Positions 18,881 through 28,729 of a DNA stretch of 64,000 nt are shown piece by piece; positions within the stretch are counted from its first letter, which is position 1, and each line of letters starts with the position of its first letter. A model generated the notes under the pieces. It did not search any database. It was not told the origin of the DNA and was given only the letters and a program-made list of their open reading frames with translations. Where the stretch lies: contig CAWCWP010000001.1 of the NCBI GenBank assembly GCA_963799315.1, forward strand, positions 1,116,001-1,180,000. Reading direction: 5' to 3'. Source of the stretch: Parerythrobacter_A sp963799315 (lineage in GTDB: Bacteria; Pseudomonadota; Alphaproteobacteria; Sphingomonadales; Sphingomonadaceae). Made by a program: the position numbers and the translations under genes.

Positions 18881-20342
18881 TCACTGAACTTCGACGGCGG
18901 CAGCAGCGCGCGGCAGGCTCAGCTTTACCAGCAGACCGCCCAGATCTTCGCTTTCCGCAAGATCGACACTGCCGCCGTAGATTTCCGCCACATCGCGCAC
19001 GATGGCGAGGCCCAGTCCCGTGCCCGGCTTGCCGGTATCGAGCCGCGCGCCACGGTCGAAAATCGCGTCGCGCGCCGCCGGCGGGATGCCCATGCCATCA
19101 TCCTCCACCCAGATGGTGCATTGCGCGATTGTCCGGTTCGGCATCGACCGTCACGAACACGCTGCCGCCACCATATTTCGCTGCGTTTTCGATCAGATTG
19201 CCGAGAATTTCATCGAGATCCTGTCGCTCTATCGCGACCACGGCCTTGCGGCGTCCGTCGAGGTCGAAGCGGGCGTCGGGATAGAGCCGTTCCACCGCAC
19301 GGCGCACCGCTTCCGCGCTTTCGCATACGGGCGTGCGGGCCATGCCGATGGCGCGCCGTCCGACGGCCCGCGCCCGCGCGAGGTGGTGATCGACATGGCG
19401 GCGCATCGTCCGCGCCTCCCGGATAACCGTGTCCGCGAGGTCGGGCGCGTGTGCGGTGGCGGCGTTGTTCACCACCGTCAGCGGTGTTTTAAGCGCATGG
19501 GCAAGGTTGCCGGCATGGGTGCGCGCTTCCTCCGCCTGCCGCTCCGAATGGGCGAGCAGCATGTTCAGTTCTTCGACCAGCGGCTGTACTTCCAGTGGCA
19601 GCGGATCGGTAACGCGGTTCGATCCGGCGGTGCGGATACGCTGGATCGCGGCACGCACGCGGCGCAACGGGCGCAGGCCGTACCAGCTTTGCGCAGCCGA
19701 CATCGCCATCAGCCCCAACGCCAGCACCGCAAAACTCCACAACAGGATGCTGCGGATGCGGCGGACCGTATCGTTCAGCTCGTCACGCCCGCTCGCCACG
19801 GCAAAGGTCCAGCGCGTGTCGCTGTCGGGCAGGATGACGTTGCGCTCGACAATGCGCAGCGGTTCGCCCGCCAACTGGTTGCTGTCGTAAAAATGTGGCT
19901 CGAAATCCTCGTGCCGCGTATTCAGCGTCAGTGGCTCGTCCCAGAGCGAGCGCGACATATAGCCTTCCCGCCCCGGCGCGGCGATCTGGAAATACAGGCC
20001 GCTATTCGGCTCCAGAAAGCGCGGTTCGCCGATGGGACGGTTGAAATAGACCTCGCCATAAGGGTCCAGTTCGGACGTCACGAGCATGGCGTTGAGAAGA
20101 TATTCCAGCCGGTCGTCGAAATTGCGCTCGACCAGATTGACCAGCACCCGGTCCAGCGCGAAGCCGCCCGCCAGCAGCAGCACCAGGATCCAGCCTGCCG
20201 CAATCGCCATCATCCGGCGCGACAGGCTGCCGGTATGCGGCGGCGCGGCACCGCCTGCGATCTCCGCGCTCAGCGTGGCGGCTTCGGCATCGGCCAGCGG
20301 CGCGGTATCGCCGGATGCGGAAATGGCGCTGTTGGCGTTCAT
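18881..20342 (-). CDS. Sensor histidine kinase, one frame break
   Basis: Membrane two-component sensor, about 485 aa. It has TM1 near residues 45-65, a periplasmic domain of about 130 residues, TM2 (SILLWSFAVLALGLMAMSAA), HAMP-like segment, phospho-acceptor His in AHALKTPLTVV, N box NLIENAAKYGGG, G1 DDGMGIP and G2 GTGLGLAIV. The frame changes near 19130, just before WVEDDGMG, with one extra base. It lies 13 bases downstream of its response regulator; a PepSY gene precedes both. This set resembles PhoPQ/QseBC-type pairs, but the signal is unknown. Confidence 0.9.
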
Positions 20343-20355
20343 CTCCGCCAGCCCA

Positions 20356-21037
20356 TTACGAAGCGCGCGGCTGCTCGGCGGGATCGTCCAGGCTGTAGCC
20401 CAGCCCGCGTATCGTGGTGATGACTTCCGCGCCCAGCTTCTTGCGGATGCGCGTTACGAAGACCTCGATCGTGTTGCTGTCGCGGTCGAAATCCTGGTCG
20501 TAGATATGTTCGATCAGTTCGGTACGGCTGACGACCTTGCCCTTGTGATGCATCAGGTAGCTCAGCAGCTTGTATTCCTGCGCCGTCAGCTTCACCGGCT
20601 CGCCCGCGCGGGTGACACGGCCCGACCGTGTATCAAGCCGCACTTCGCCCGCGATCAGTTCGCTGGATGTGTTGCCCGATGCACGGCGGATTAGCGCCCG
20701 CAGGCGCGCAATCAGCTCTTCGGTCTGGAATGGCTTGGCGAGATAATCGTCCGCACCCGCATCCAGCCCGGCAACCTTATCGCTCCAGCTGTCGCGCGCG
20801 GTCAGGACCAGCACGGGAAAATCACGGCCTTCCTTGCGCCACATGCCAAGAACGGTCAGCCCGTCGATTTCCGGCAGGCCCAGATCGAGGATGACGGCAT
20901 CGTAATCCCCGGTGCTGCCGAGGAAATGTCCATCCTCCCCGTCGGTGGACAGATCGACGGCATAGCCGGTCTGTTCCAGACGTGGATTTGAGCTGCTGCC
21001 CAAGTGTCGGCTCGTCCTCGACAATCAGAATGCGCAT
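20356..21037 (-). CDS. OmpR-family response regulator, one frame break near the start
   Basis: DNA-binding partner of the kinase at 18881-20342. Receiver domain: MRILIVEDEPTLG at the start with the acidic pair, phospho-acceptor Asp in DAVILDLGLPEIDG, Thr in VLVLTARDSWSD and Lys in DDYLAKPF. The C-terminal winged helix has SGRVTRAGEPVKLTAQEY and VFVTRIRKKLG. The frame changes near 20985 (LKST to LEQTGYAVDL), one extra base. About 226 aa after joining. The spacing to the kinase gene is 13 bases, so they are cotranscribed. Confidence 0.92.
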
Positions 21038-21148
21038 GTGGGTGGTCCCCTGAACCGGTAGATAGCAATGTGTCGCGAATGTCTGGTGCGTCGGCGCGCT
21101 GTCGTCAACCGGCCCGTCGACCAGCCTGTCAACCGAACGTTCGCGCCA

Positions 21149-21463
21149 TTAGCGGCTGCGGCGAATAACCCGCCCGGTCCGGGCATCCACATCGATGAAC
21201 ATTACCCGCCCGTCGCGGATGAACTTGAGACGATACGCCATAGCCGCGCTGTCATAGGCCGGACCGAGATATTCCGCGCCTGCCATGCCCCGCAGGATAC
21301 GGCGCTCGATCTCGCGCAACGACAATGTGTTCCCGGCCCGCATCTCCTTGCGCGCCTCGCCCTGCTCGGTCTTGGGTTCCTGCGCCTGCTCCGCGAATGC
21401 TCCGTCGGATGGAAAAGCCAGCGACGCCGCAAGGGTGAGCGAAAGGATGACTGTCTTTTGCAT
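21149..21463 (-). CDS. PepSY-like periplasmic protein
   Basis: A 104-aa protein with a signal peptide (MQKTVILSLTLAASLAFPSDGAFA without long repeats of charge), followed by a charged linker and one PepSY-like module: LREIERRILRGMAGAEYLG, then AYRLKFIRDGRVMFIDVDARTG ending RVIRRSR. Such small PepSY proteins often precede a two-component pair, as here, where the regulator and kinase follow on the same strand after about 110 bases. It may modulate the sensor (inference). Confidence 0.75.
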   Translation of the reverse strand: MQKTVILSLTLAASLAFPSDGAFAEQAQEPKTEQGEARKEMRAGNTLSLREIERRILRGMAGAEYLGPAYDSAAMAYRLKFIRDGRVMFIDVDARTGRVIRRSR

Positions 21464-21502
21464 GAGCCGCGTCTAGCCCCGACGCGTTGAATACCGCCTG
21501 AA

Positions 21503-22213
21503 CTAGCGCGTCATCTCGTAGGTAACGCTTACAGTGACGCTGGTGCCGACGAGGCCGGGCTGGATTGGTGTAGACTCGTCGGACATCTGCGTTTCAACCG
21601 CTGCGCGCATCATCGGTTGCGGGCGCGAGGTTGCCACGTTCTCGCTGACTTCCAGCAGGCGCACATCGCTGTACCCGTTCCAGCCGGCATATTGCCGCCC
21701 CATCTCCAGCGCGCGAGCCATCGCCGCCTCGCGGGCCTGCGCCTTGGCAGCGGTGTCGTCGTCTATCGAGAAGCTGGGGCCGTTGATATCGGTCGCCCCT
21801 GCCGCGACCAGCGCATCCAGCGTCGGCCCCGTTTCCGCGACATTGCGTAGGATGATGCTGACCCGGTTGCTCGCGTCATATCCCTGGAACACCTGTTTTT
21901 GCGTAGTGCGGTTGTAATCGTAGCGGGCATTCAGGTTGACGCCGGTGGTCTGGATGTCGTCTTCCGCGATGCCCAGCGCCTTGATGCGGTTGATGATGAC
22001 GGTCATCTCGCGCGCATTCGCCCGCATGGCTTCCACCGCGGTGGCGGCGCGCGTCGAAACGCCTGCGCCGACGGTGGTAATGTCGGGCGCGGCCTTGACC
22101 GTCTCCGTTACCGACAGCTGCACCACCGGTCCTTCGGACTGCACCTCGACACCGGCAAAAGCGGGCGTGGAAAGCAGCGAGAGGGCGGCGAGAGGGACGA
22201 GCGGTTTCAGCAT
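21503..22213 (-). CDS. SIMPL domain (DUF541) periplasmic protein
   Basis: A 236-aa exported protein. The signal peptide (1-20, ending STPAFA) is followed by the SIMPL/DUF541 pattern: VVQLSVTETVKAAPDITTV, then IKALGIAEDDIQTTGVNLNA, and a second half with GATDINGPSFSIDD and a late LLEVSENV. Homologues (YggE-type) are linked to oxidative stress tolerance, with an unknown biochemical role. It is divergent from the ABC-F gene, with a 128-base shared upstream region. The frame is intact. Confidence 0.9.
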   Translation of the reverse strand: MLKPLVPLAALSLLSTPAFAGVEVQSEGPVVQLSVTETVKAAPDITTVGAGVSTRAATAVEAMRANAREMTVIINRIKALGIAEDDIQTTGVNLNARYDYNRTTQKQVFQGYDASNRVSIILRNVAETGPTLDALVAAGATDINGPSFSIDDDTAAKAQAREAAMARALEMGRQYAGWNGYSDVRLLEVSENVATSRPQPMMRAAVETQMSDESTPIQPGLVGTSVTVSVTYEMTR

Positions 22214-22341
22214 GATCGGGCTTTCGTTGGTTATTTCGTATACCCGTACTCAATGCGCTGCCGCCGATGGCGGTTCCGTGAACACCGCCCGCTAATCCAC
22301 CATTGCGGGGGACCGTGCGTTTCCCTACCTGCGCACAGCCT

Positions 22342-24168
22342 ATGGCGCAGCCTCCTATCCTCAGCCTCGAAGGCATTGCCCTGCAACAGGGTGGGCGCTG
22401 GCTGTTCGGCAGCAATCCCAATGGCACCGACCCCGCCGTGCTGGATTTTCATATCGGCCCGCGCGACCGGGTGGCGCTGATCGGGCGCAACGGGGCGGGC
22501 AAGACCACGCTGTTCCGCCTGATCGCCGACCGGATCGATCCCGATGCGGGCGTGCGCAAGGTGGTCCCCGGTACACGCATCGTCGTGCTCGAACAGGACC
22601 CGGATTTCAGCGCGCACGAAACGCTGATGGATTTCGCACTGGCGGGCAAGGATGCGCCGGAGGAGTACGAGGTGGAGTCCATCGCGGGCCAGCTCGGCAT
22701 CGACATGGCGACACCCGCCAAGGGCGCGAGCGGCGGCGAAAGGCGGCGCGCGGCCATCGCACGGGCACTGGCGCAGGAACCCGACCTGCTGCTGATGGAC
22801 GAGCCGACCAACCACCTCGACCTGGCCGCGATCGACTGGCTGGAGGGATGGCTCGACCGCTACAATGGCGCCTTCGTCGTCATCAGCCATGACCGTACCT
22901 TCCTGAAACGCCTGACCCGCGTCACCGCGTGGCTGGACCGCGCGGTCCTGCGTCGCAAGGAGATCGGTTTCGGCGGTTACGATGCGTGGGAAGAATCCAT
23001 CTATGCCGAAGAAGCGCGCGCGGCGCAGAAGCTGGACGCCAAGCTGAAGCTGGAGGCGCACTGGCTGGAACGCGGCGTGACCGCGCGGCGCAAGCGCAAC
23101 CAGGGACGGCTTGAAAAGCTGGGCCAGATGCGCGCGGCGCGGGCGGCGATGATATCGCCAAAAGGCGCGGCCAAGCTGGGACTCGCGACCGACGAGGCGT
23201 TCCGCAGCAAGTCGGTGATCGTCGCGGAGAACGTCTCGAAATCCTACGACGATCGCACCATCATCCGCGACTTCACCCTGCGCATCCAGCGGGGCGACCG
23301 CATCGGCGTGGTCGGCAGCAACGGCGCGGGCAAGACGACGCTGCTGAAGCTGCTGACCGGCGAAATCGCGCCTGATAACGGCAGCGTAACGATCTCCAAA
23401 AAGCTGACCGGCGTGATGATCGACCAGCAACGCAGCCTGATGACCGGCGATGTCACCGTGCGGCAAGTGCTGGCCGAAGGCGGCGACTGGATCGACGTGC
23501 GCGGAGTGCGCAAGCATGTGCAGGGCTATCTGAAAGAGTTCCTGTTCGACCCGCGCCTCGTCGATACCAAGGTCAGCATCATGTCCGGCGGCGAGCGCAG
23601 CCGCCTGCTGCTGGCCCGCGAATTTGCGCGCAAGTCCAACCTGCTGGTGCTGGACGAGCCGACCAACGATCTCGACCTCGAAACACTCGACCTGCTTCAG
23701 GAAGTCATCGCGGACTATGACGGCACGGTGCTGATCGTCAGCCATGACCGCGATTTCCTGGACAAGACGGTGACGGTGACGCTGGGCCTCGACGGCAGCG
23801 GCGAGGTGGACATCGTCGCCGGGGGATACGCCGACTGGGAGGCCAAGCGCGCCGACAAGGATACTGCCTCCCGTAACAAAGCCCAGAAATCGGGCGGTTC
23901 GCGCACTGCGAGAAAGGCGTCGTCCAACGCTACGCCTCCATCCAAGCTAAGCTATATCGACCAGCGCGACCTGGACGAACTCCCGGCGAAAATCGCCAAG
24001 CTGGAAGCCGCCATAACCCGTGGCGGCGAGATCCTGTCCGACCCCGACCTTTACGCAGCCGACCCCCAGAAATTCGCCACGATCAGCAAGGGTATCGAAA
24101 ACGCGAAGGCGCAGCGCGATGCGGCGGAGGAACGCTGGCTGGTGCTGGCAGAGCAGGCCGGGGACTGA
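22342..24168 (+). CDS. ABC-F family ATPase (Uup-like)
   Basis: Soluble tandem ATPase of the ABC-F class, which acts on ribosomes or DNA rather than in transport. It is 608 aa from ATG 22342, chosen over the in-frame codon at 22303 because homology starts at ILSLEGIALQQ. NBD1 has Walker A GRNGAGKTT (48-56), signature SGGERRRA and Walker B LLMDEPTNHLDL; NBD2 has GSNGAGKTT, SGGERSRL and LVLDEPTNDLDL. A charged C-terminal coiled coil follows (about 520-608), as in Uup. A second ABC-F protein, EttA, is at 44250. Intact. Confidence 0.9.
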   Translation: MAQPPILSLEGIALQQGGRWLFGSNPNGTDPAVLDFHIGPRDRVALIGRNGAGKTTLFRLIADRIDPDAGVRKVVPGTRIVVLEQDPDFSAHETLMDFALAGKDAPEEYEVESIAGQLGIDMATPAKGASGGERRRAAIARALAQEPDLLLMDEPTNHLDLAAIDWLEGWLDRYNGAFVVISHDRTFLKRLTRVTAWLDRAVLRRKEIGFGGYDAWEESIYAEEARAAQKLDAKLKLEAHWLERGVTARRKRNQGRLEKLGQMRAARAAMISPKGAAKLGLATDEAFRSKSVIVAENVSKSYDDRTIIRDFTLRIQRGDRIGVVGSNGAGKTTLLKLLTGEIAPDNGSVTISKKLTGVMIDQQRSLMTGDVTVRQVLAEGGDWIDVRGVRKHVQGYLKEFLFDPRLVDTKVSIMSGGERSRLLLAREFARKSNLLVLDEPTNDLDLETLDLLQEVIADYDGTVLIVSHDRDFLDKTVTVTLGLDGSGEVDIVAGGYADWEAKRADKDTASRNKAQKSGGSRTARKASSNATPPSKLSYIDQRDLDELPAKIAKLEAAITRGGEILSDPDLYAADPQKFATISKGIENAKAQRDAAEERWLVLAEQAGD

Positions 24169-24232
24169 GTGTCATATTGTCGGCACGATCCGCTTGTAGC
24201 CAAGCCAAACCAGTGGAGAGAGGACTGACATT

Positions 24233-24586
24233 ATGGCTATCGAACAACTCGCGCAGGATTTCACCAAGGCCGTGGCCGAGGATCGCATGGAGGACGTGCG
24301 CGCGATGTGGCACGACGACATCGAGAGCCACGAACCGAACGACGGGCCGATGTCGCACGTCAAGGGACGCGCCGCCTTGCAGGAAAAGCATGACTGGTGG
24401 GAAGCCAACACCGAAGTGCATTCCAGCAGCGCGGAGGGTCCGTTCGTGTTCGGCGAACAATTCGCGGTGCGTTACGACATGGACGTGACGATGGATGGCG
24501 AACGCAGCCAGATGAAGGAAGTGGGCGTCTACACCGTGCGCGACGGCAAGGTTGCCGATGAGCGCTTTTTCTATGGCGTCGGTTAG
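24233..24586 (+). CDS. SnoaL-like/NTF2-fold protein
   Basis: A 117-aa cytosolic protein of the NTF2-like superfamily. The pattern is an N-terminal helix (AQDFTKAVAEDRMEDVRAMW), a pocket loop HDDIESHEPNDGP, KGRAALQEKHDWWEAN, and C-terminal strands ending KVADERFFYGVG. This subgroup is usually annotated SnoaL-like and may be enzymatic or binding; the ligand is unknown. It begins 64 bases after the ABC-F gene and is followed by a hairpin terminator. The frame is intact. Confidence 0.85.
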   Translation: MAIEQLAQDFTKAVAEDRMEDVRAMWHDDIESHEPNDGPMSHVKGRAALQEKHDWWEANTEVHSSSAEGPFVFGEQFAVRYDMDVTMDGERSQMKEVGVYTVRDGKVADERFFYGVG

Positions 24587-24601
24587 AGGAAGGGGCTGAC
24601 C

Positions 24602-24636
24602 AAAAGGGCGGGCCGCATGTGCAGCCCGCCCCTTTC
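24602..24636. terminator. Intrinsic terminator between convergent genes
   Basis: Inverted repeat AAAGGGCGGGC / GCCCGCCCCTTT with one bulged C, a ten-base loop and a short T-run. It lies between the SnoaL-like gene and the convergent GST gene and can act in both directions. Confidence 0.7.
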
Positions 24637-24662
24637 ATTCCAGTGCGGAAGTTTAGGGAAGT

Positions 24663-25245
24663 TTAGGCCAAACCCTCGTTCTTCATCGCCTGCTTCACGG
24701 CATCGCGCGCCATGTTGCGGTCACGATAGTCGATCAGACCCTGCGGCAGGTCGACCTCCATCTTGCGTCGCCCATAGCAGCGTCACGAACAGGTAATTGT
24801 CTGCCACGCTCGGCGCATCGCCGACCAGCCATTCGCGCCCGTCGCGCAGGGTTTCGGCCAGTGCAAACTTGTCGGCGGCCTTCTGCTTCGCCTTGGCCTT
24901 GGCATCGCCTTCCGCGCCGCCGAACAGCGGGCCGAATGCGCCGTGGATTTCGCTGCCGATGAAGCTGACCCATTCCAGCCGTTTGTAATGGTCGGCATGG
25001 TCGGCCAGCGTGGTCGTGGCATTGGCAATATAGGTCAGCACCGCCGGGTTCTCGGTCAGCAAGCCGACGTCGTCCGCCTCGATCGCGGGGACATAGCCGC
25101 GCGGACTGATGGCATAGAAATCGTCGCCGTTTTCGGTCGTGTGCGATTTCAGATCGACCTTGACCGCCTCGAAGGAATCGCCGCCTTCGACAAGGGCGAT
25201 ATGGCTGGCAAGGCTGCATGCGCCGGGTGAGTAATAAAGCTTCAT
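24663..25245 (-). CDS. Glutathione S-transferase, one frame break
   Basis: Thioredoxin-fold plus helical domain enzyme that conjugates or reduces substrates with glutathione; about 193 aa once joined. The N-terminus MKLYYSPGACSLASHIAL carries the bacterial beta-class motif with the catalytic Cys/Ser region. AISPRGYVPAIE holds the cis-Pro, and LTENPAVLTYIA completes the glutathione site. The helical domain ends LVGDAPSVADNYLFVTLLWA. The frame changes near 24770 with one extra base, and then KMEVDLPQGLIDYRDRN runs to a TAA at 24663-24665. Confidence 0.88.
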
Positions 25246-25310
25246 CGGTCGGTCTCCTGACTGGTGGGTGTGTCGATGCAACGTAGCCGTGCGGTCGCCA
25301 GTTCCGGCGG

Positions 25311-25850
25311 TCACCGCACGCGATAGTAATCCGCCACCCGGTCCAGCGCGATTTTCAGCACCAGCTTGCCGCTGCGCGCGGGCCAGCCCAGGCCGCGTTC
25401 CGCATCGGGCAGGCTTTCGCAGCCGCAGACAACGCGCCACAACACATCCTGCAACCCGGCCCCGGCCTGTTTCAGCGCCCCGTCGAACCGGTCCTTCGCC
25501 GCGATTTGCCGTTCGGTCGGGGTGAGGCCGTGATCGCCGCCCTGCCCGCGTATCCGCACCACGTCCCAGCGCATGGTGACATTCGCGCCCAGCTGCGCGC
25601 GCTCGTAATCTGCGCGCAGCAACTCGCCCGCGTCGAACAGCCGGTCGTCGATATGGCCGCGCGCATGGAGCCAGGCGATGGGCGATTCCGCGATATTCAC
25701 GGTCAGGCTGCGCCGCCGCCTGGTCTTGGCATCACCGGTGCGCTTCGTACTGTGCCGCCGGGGTCCGGCCTCGGTGAATTCGCGTTCGGTCAGGGATTGA
25801 CCAGTTGGGGTTTGGCCAGTCGGGGATTGGCCAGTCGGAAGTTGGGACAT
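25311..25850 (-). CDS. DUF6456 domain protein
   Basis: A 179-aa protein of an alphaproteobacterial family of unknown function. The conserved part begins at ESPIAWLHARGH and continues IDDRLFDAGELLRADYERAQLG, then GLTPTERQIAAKDRF and VVCGCESL, ending in RSGKLVLKIALDRVADYY; this C-terminal helical block looks DNA-binding (inference). The N-terminus carries three five-residue repeats (PTGQS/PTGQT/PTGQS) encoded by a 15-base tandem repeat. It is divergent from an XRE-type regulator. Confidence 0.8.
   Translation of the reverse strand: MSQLPTGQSPTGQTPTGQSLTEREFTEAGPRRHSTKRTGDAKTRRRRSLTVNIAESPIAWLHARGHIDDRLFDAGELLRADYERAQLGANVTMRWDVVRIRGQGGDHGLTPTERQIAAKDRFDGALKQAGAGLQDVLWRVVCGCESLPDAERGLGWPARSGKLVLKIALDRVADYYRVR
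25794..25840. repeat. 15-base imperfect tandem repeat inside the DUF6456 gene
   Basis: Three adjacent units built on TTGGCCAGTCGGGG, with variants TTGACCAGTTGGGG and TTGGCCAGTCGGAAG, in frame. They encode PTGQ(S/T) near the protein N-terminus. Copy number could vary by slippage without breaking the frame. Confidence 0.7.
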
Positions 25851-25952
25851 TGCTGTTCCTTTCGGGTTGGACAGGAAACCCGCTTGCCAAAAGCGTTCGC
25901 CTGTAGGAAAGGAGAAAACCTATTTGGTGCAATATGCGTTGGAGACCGCTCC

Positions 25953-26525
25953 ATGATCAATCGTATCCGCGACATTCGCCGGGCCAAGGGCTGGACGCTG
26001 GCCGACCTCGCCGCCGCCTGCGACCCGGCAACCACGCCGCAGACCATCGGGCGGCTGGAAACCGGCACCCGCAACCTGTCCATCGTCTGGATGCAGCGGA
26101 TCGGCGATGCGCTGGGTGTCGAACCCGAAACGCTGGTACGGTCCGAAGGCAGTGGCCATCCCAAGGTTGTCGCGCGGCTGGTCGATAGCGGCGCGCAGGC
26201 GCTGGCGAAGGAAGCGGACGCCGTGCTGCCGAGCGAGCTGGGCGGCGATGCGATGCTGGTGGTGCTCGCGATCGAAACCAGCGCGGGCGAATACCGCGCG
26301 GGCGACCAGCTCTGGTTGCGGCAGATGTCGTCCGAAGACACTGCGCGCGCCATCAATCGCGACGTGCTGGTGCCGCGCCCCGGTGGCCGGTTCGCGTTCG
26401 GGCGGCTGATCGACCGGCAGGGCACGAAGATCGGCGTCCTTCCCCCCGGCGTGGGCGAGAAGCAGCTGGTGGTGGACAACCCGCCCTGGCTGGCCTGCGC
26501 GGAGATGCTGGTGCGATCGCTCTAG
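25953..26525 (+). CDS. XRE-family helix-turn-helix regulator
   Basis: A 190-aa regulator. The N-terminal HTH is at about residues 3-45 (IRDIRRAKGWTLADLAAACD, then TPQTIGRLETGTRNLSIVW). The C-terminal 130 residues (from VVARLVDSG) form a beta-rich domain resembling S24-like/cupin-type sensory parts, but I see no protease dyad. The same start frame is open upstream, but ATG 25953 opens the HTH. It is divergent from the DUF6456 gene and ends two bases before a glycosyltransferase start. Confidence 0.82.
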   Translation: MINRIRDIRRAKGWTLADLAAACDPATTPQTIGRLETGTRNLSIVWMQRIGDALGVEPETLVRSEGSGHPKVVARLVDSGAQALAKEADAVLPSELGGDAMLVVLAIETSAGEYRAGDQLWLRQMSSEDTARAINRDVLVPRPGGRFAFGRLIDRQGTKIGVLPPGVGEKQLVVDNPPWLACAEMLVRSL

Positions 26526-26527
26526 GC

Positions 26528-27745
26528 GTGCCCACCACTCCAAAACCCACCCCCGACAAACCCGGGCGCGTCCTGTCGCTTTCGACGCTCTATCCGAACA
26601 GCCACTCGCCGCGCTTCGGCACGTTCGTCGCCGGATCGCTTGAGGCGCTGGCCGCGCGTGGCGACTGGGATGTCACGCTGGTCAATCCCGTCGGCATCCC
26701 GCCCATCGCGTTCGGACGGTACAAGCCGCTGGCGGCGGCGGCGGTCGACGGCGTGGAGAACGGCGTTTCGGTCCACCGCCCGCGCTTCACGCTTATCCCG
26801 CGCTTCGGTGCGCGCACCAATGTCCGCACCATCGCGCGCAGCGTCATCCCGTTGGCCGAACGGCTGCATGCGGAAAACCCGTTCGACCTCGTCGATGCGC
26901 AGTTCTTCTATCCGGACGGTCCCGCAGCCGCGCTGGTCGCGGAGCAGCTTGGCCTGCCGCTCGGCATCAAGGCGCGCGGGTCGGACATTACCTATTGGGG
27001 CGAGCAGGATTTCGCCCGCGAACAGATGCTGGCGGCGGCGGCGCAGGCGACGGGTTTGCTGGCGGTATCGGACGCTCTGGCGGCGGATATGGCCGCGCTG
27101 GGCATGCCGCGTTCGAAGATTGCGCTGAACTATACCGGGCTGGACCGCGACCGCTTTCGCCCGCTCGACCATACCGGCCTGCGCGCCACGCTGGCGGCGT
27201 CGCTCGGTATCGCGCTCCCGGCGAAGGGGCCGCTGATCGCCACGGTCGGTGCACTGGTCGCGCGCAAGGGGCAGGATCTGGTCATCGCGGCGCTGGCGGA
27301 TTTGCCGGGTGCGCATTTGCTAGTCGTCGGCAAGGGCGACGACGATCGCCACCTGCGCCGTCTTGCCGGCGATTTGCGCGTTGCGGATCGCGTGCATTTT
27401 CTCGGCTCGGTCGATCACGACCTGCTGCCGGTCATCCTGTCCGCTGCCGACGTGATGGCGCTGCCCTCCTCGCATGAGGGGCTGGCCAATGCGTGGGTCG
27501 AGTCGCTGGCGTGCGGCACGCCGCTGGTCATTGCCGATGCGGGTGGCGCGCGGGAGCTGGTGACGGGGGATGGCGCGGGCCTGATCGTGGTGCGCGATGT
27601 CGATGCGGTGCGGGCCGGTATCGCGGATGTGCTGGCGCGCAAGCTGCCGACGCGGGCCGTCACGGCTTTTGCAGACCGGTTCAGCTGGCAGAACAACGCC
27701 GCCGATCTCGCCGCGCATTTTACCCGTTTCGCGCGGCGAGCCTAG
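26528..27745 (+). CDS. Glycosyltransferase family 4 protein
   Basis: GT-B fold retaining glycosyltransferase, 405 aa from GTG 26528. N-terminal domain: RVLSLSTLYPNSHSPRFGTFV with the early loop, and FDLVDAQFFYPDG. C-terminal nucleotide-sugar domain: ATVGALVARKGQDLVI, then SSHEGLANAWVESLACGTPLV (the E-x7-E element) and GGARELV. It probably extends a surface or storage glycan; donor and acceptor are not predictable. It begins two bases after the XRE gene and overlaps the convergent secF by four bases. Confidence 0.88.
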   Translation: MPTTPKPTPDKPGRVLSLSTLYPNSHSPRFGTFVAGSLEALAARGDWDVTLVNPVGIPPIAFGRYKPLAAAAVDGVENGVSVHRPRFTLIPRFGARTNVRTIARSVIPLAERLHAENPFDLVDAQFFYPDGPAAALVAEQLGLPLGIKARGSDITYWGEQDFAREQMLAAAAQATGLLAVSDALAADMAALGMPRSKIALNYTGLDRDRFRPLDHTGLRATLAASLGIALPAKGPLIATVGALVARKGQDLVIAALADLPGAHLLVVGKGDDDRHLRRLAGDLRVADRVHFLGSVDHDLLPVILSAADVMALPSSHEGLANAWVESLACGTPLVIADAGGARELVTGDGAGLIVVRDVDAVRAGIADVLARKLPTRAVTAFADRFSWQNNAADLAAHFTRFARRA

Positions 27746-28719
27746 ACCTCGCCGCGCGCGGCGCGTTCCTGCCGGTCGACAGCGCTTTCCTGCGGCACGA
27801 AGCTGTCCGATTTGACACCCAGCCAGATCAGGATCGGCGCGGCCATGTAGACCGAGCTGTATGTGCCGACGAACAGGCCCAGCGTGATCGCGGCGGTCAG
27901 GCCGAACAGGCTTTCCGGCCCGAACGCCAGCAGCGGGAACAGCGCCACGAACAGCGTCAGCGATGTCATCACCGTGCGCGCCAGCGTCTCGTTCACCGAC
28001 AGGTCGAGCAATTCGGGCAGCGGCATCTTGCGGAATTTCTTCAGGTTCTCGCGGATGCGGTCATACACCACGATGGTGTCGTTCAGCGAATAGCCGATGA
28101 TGGCGAGGATGGCGGCGATGATCTGCAAGCTGAATTCAAGCTGGAACAGCGCGAACATGCCCAGCGTCAGCGAGACATCGTGGAACAGCGCGAACAGTGC
28201 GCCCACGCCGAACTGCCATTCGAACCGGATCCAGATGTAGAGCGAAATCGCCACCATCGCGAGACTGAGGGCCAGCAGCGCGGTGTTCTGGAATTCGCCG
28301 GACACCTTGCCCGATACGTTGTCGTTCCCGTCCAGCCGGAAATCGGCATGGTTGCTGCGAATTTCGCCGACGATTTCATTGGCGATGCGCTGTGCGGCGG
28401 CGTTGTCGCCTTCCGCTTCGGCGGGCAGGCGGACGCGGATCGATACCTGGTTGTCCGCGCCGAATGTCTGCACCACCGGTGTGCCATAGCCGAGCGCGGC
28501 GACCTGCTCGCGCAGTTCCGCAACCGGCGCGGTTTCGCTTTCCTCGAAGGTCGCGCGCACTTCCAGCCCGCCTGCGAAATCCACACCAAGATTGAGACCG
28601 TTGACCGCCACCATCGCCCAGCTTGCGATGATGAGCGCGATACTGACGACGTAGAACGGCACCCGCAGCTTCAGGAAGCGGATATTGGTGTTGTCGGGGA
28701 CGAGTTTCAGAAGGCGCAT
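27742..28719 (-). CDS. secF: Protein translocase subunit SecF
   Basis: Inner-membrane subunit of SecDF, which uses the proton gradient to help proteins leave the Sec channel on the periplasmic side. It is 325 aa and intact. TM1 near residues 21-42 is followed by the conserved GVDFAGGLEV motif (44-54), a P1-like periplasmic domain and five more helices. The TM4 motif DTIVVYDRIREN and the late AIGYSLNDT block are diagnostic. It lies ten bases downstream of secD, in yajC-secD-secF order. Confidence 0.96.
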   Translation of the reverse strand: MRLLKLVPDNTNIRFLKLRVPFYVVSIALIIASWAMVAVNGLNLGVDFAGGLEVRATFEESETAPVAELREQVAALGYGTPVVQTFGADNQVSIRVRLPAEAEGDNAAAQRIANEIVGEIRSNHADFRLDGNDNVSGKVSGEFQNTALLALSLAMVAISLYIWIRFEWQFGVGALFALFHDVSLTLGMFALFQLEFSLQIIAAILAIIGYSLNDTIVVYDRIRENLKKFRKMPLPELLDLSVNETLARTVMTSLTLFVALFPLLAFGPESLFGLTAAITLGLFVGTYSSVYMAAPILIWLGVKSDSFVPQESAVDRQERAARGEV

Positions 28720-28729
28720 CGACTATCCC

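Noticed and set aside
22231..23745. Long antisense frame opposite the ABC-F gene
   Set aside because: It mirrors the third-codon GC bias of the ABC-F gene; the protein has no recognisable domain and is rich in His/Gln/Arg.
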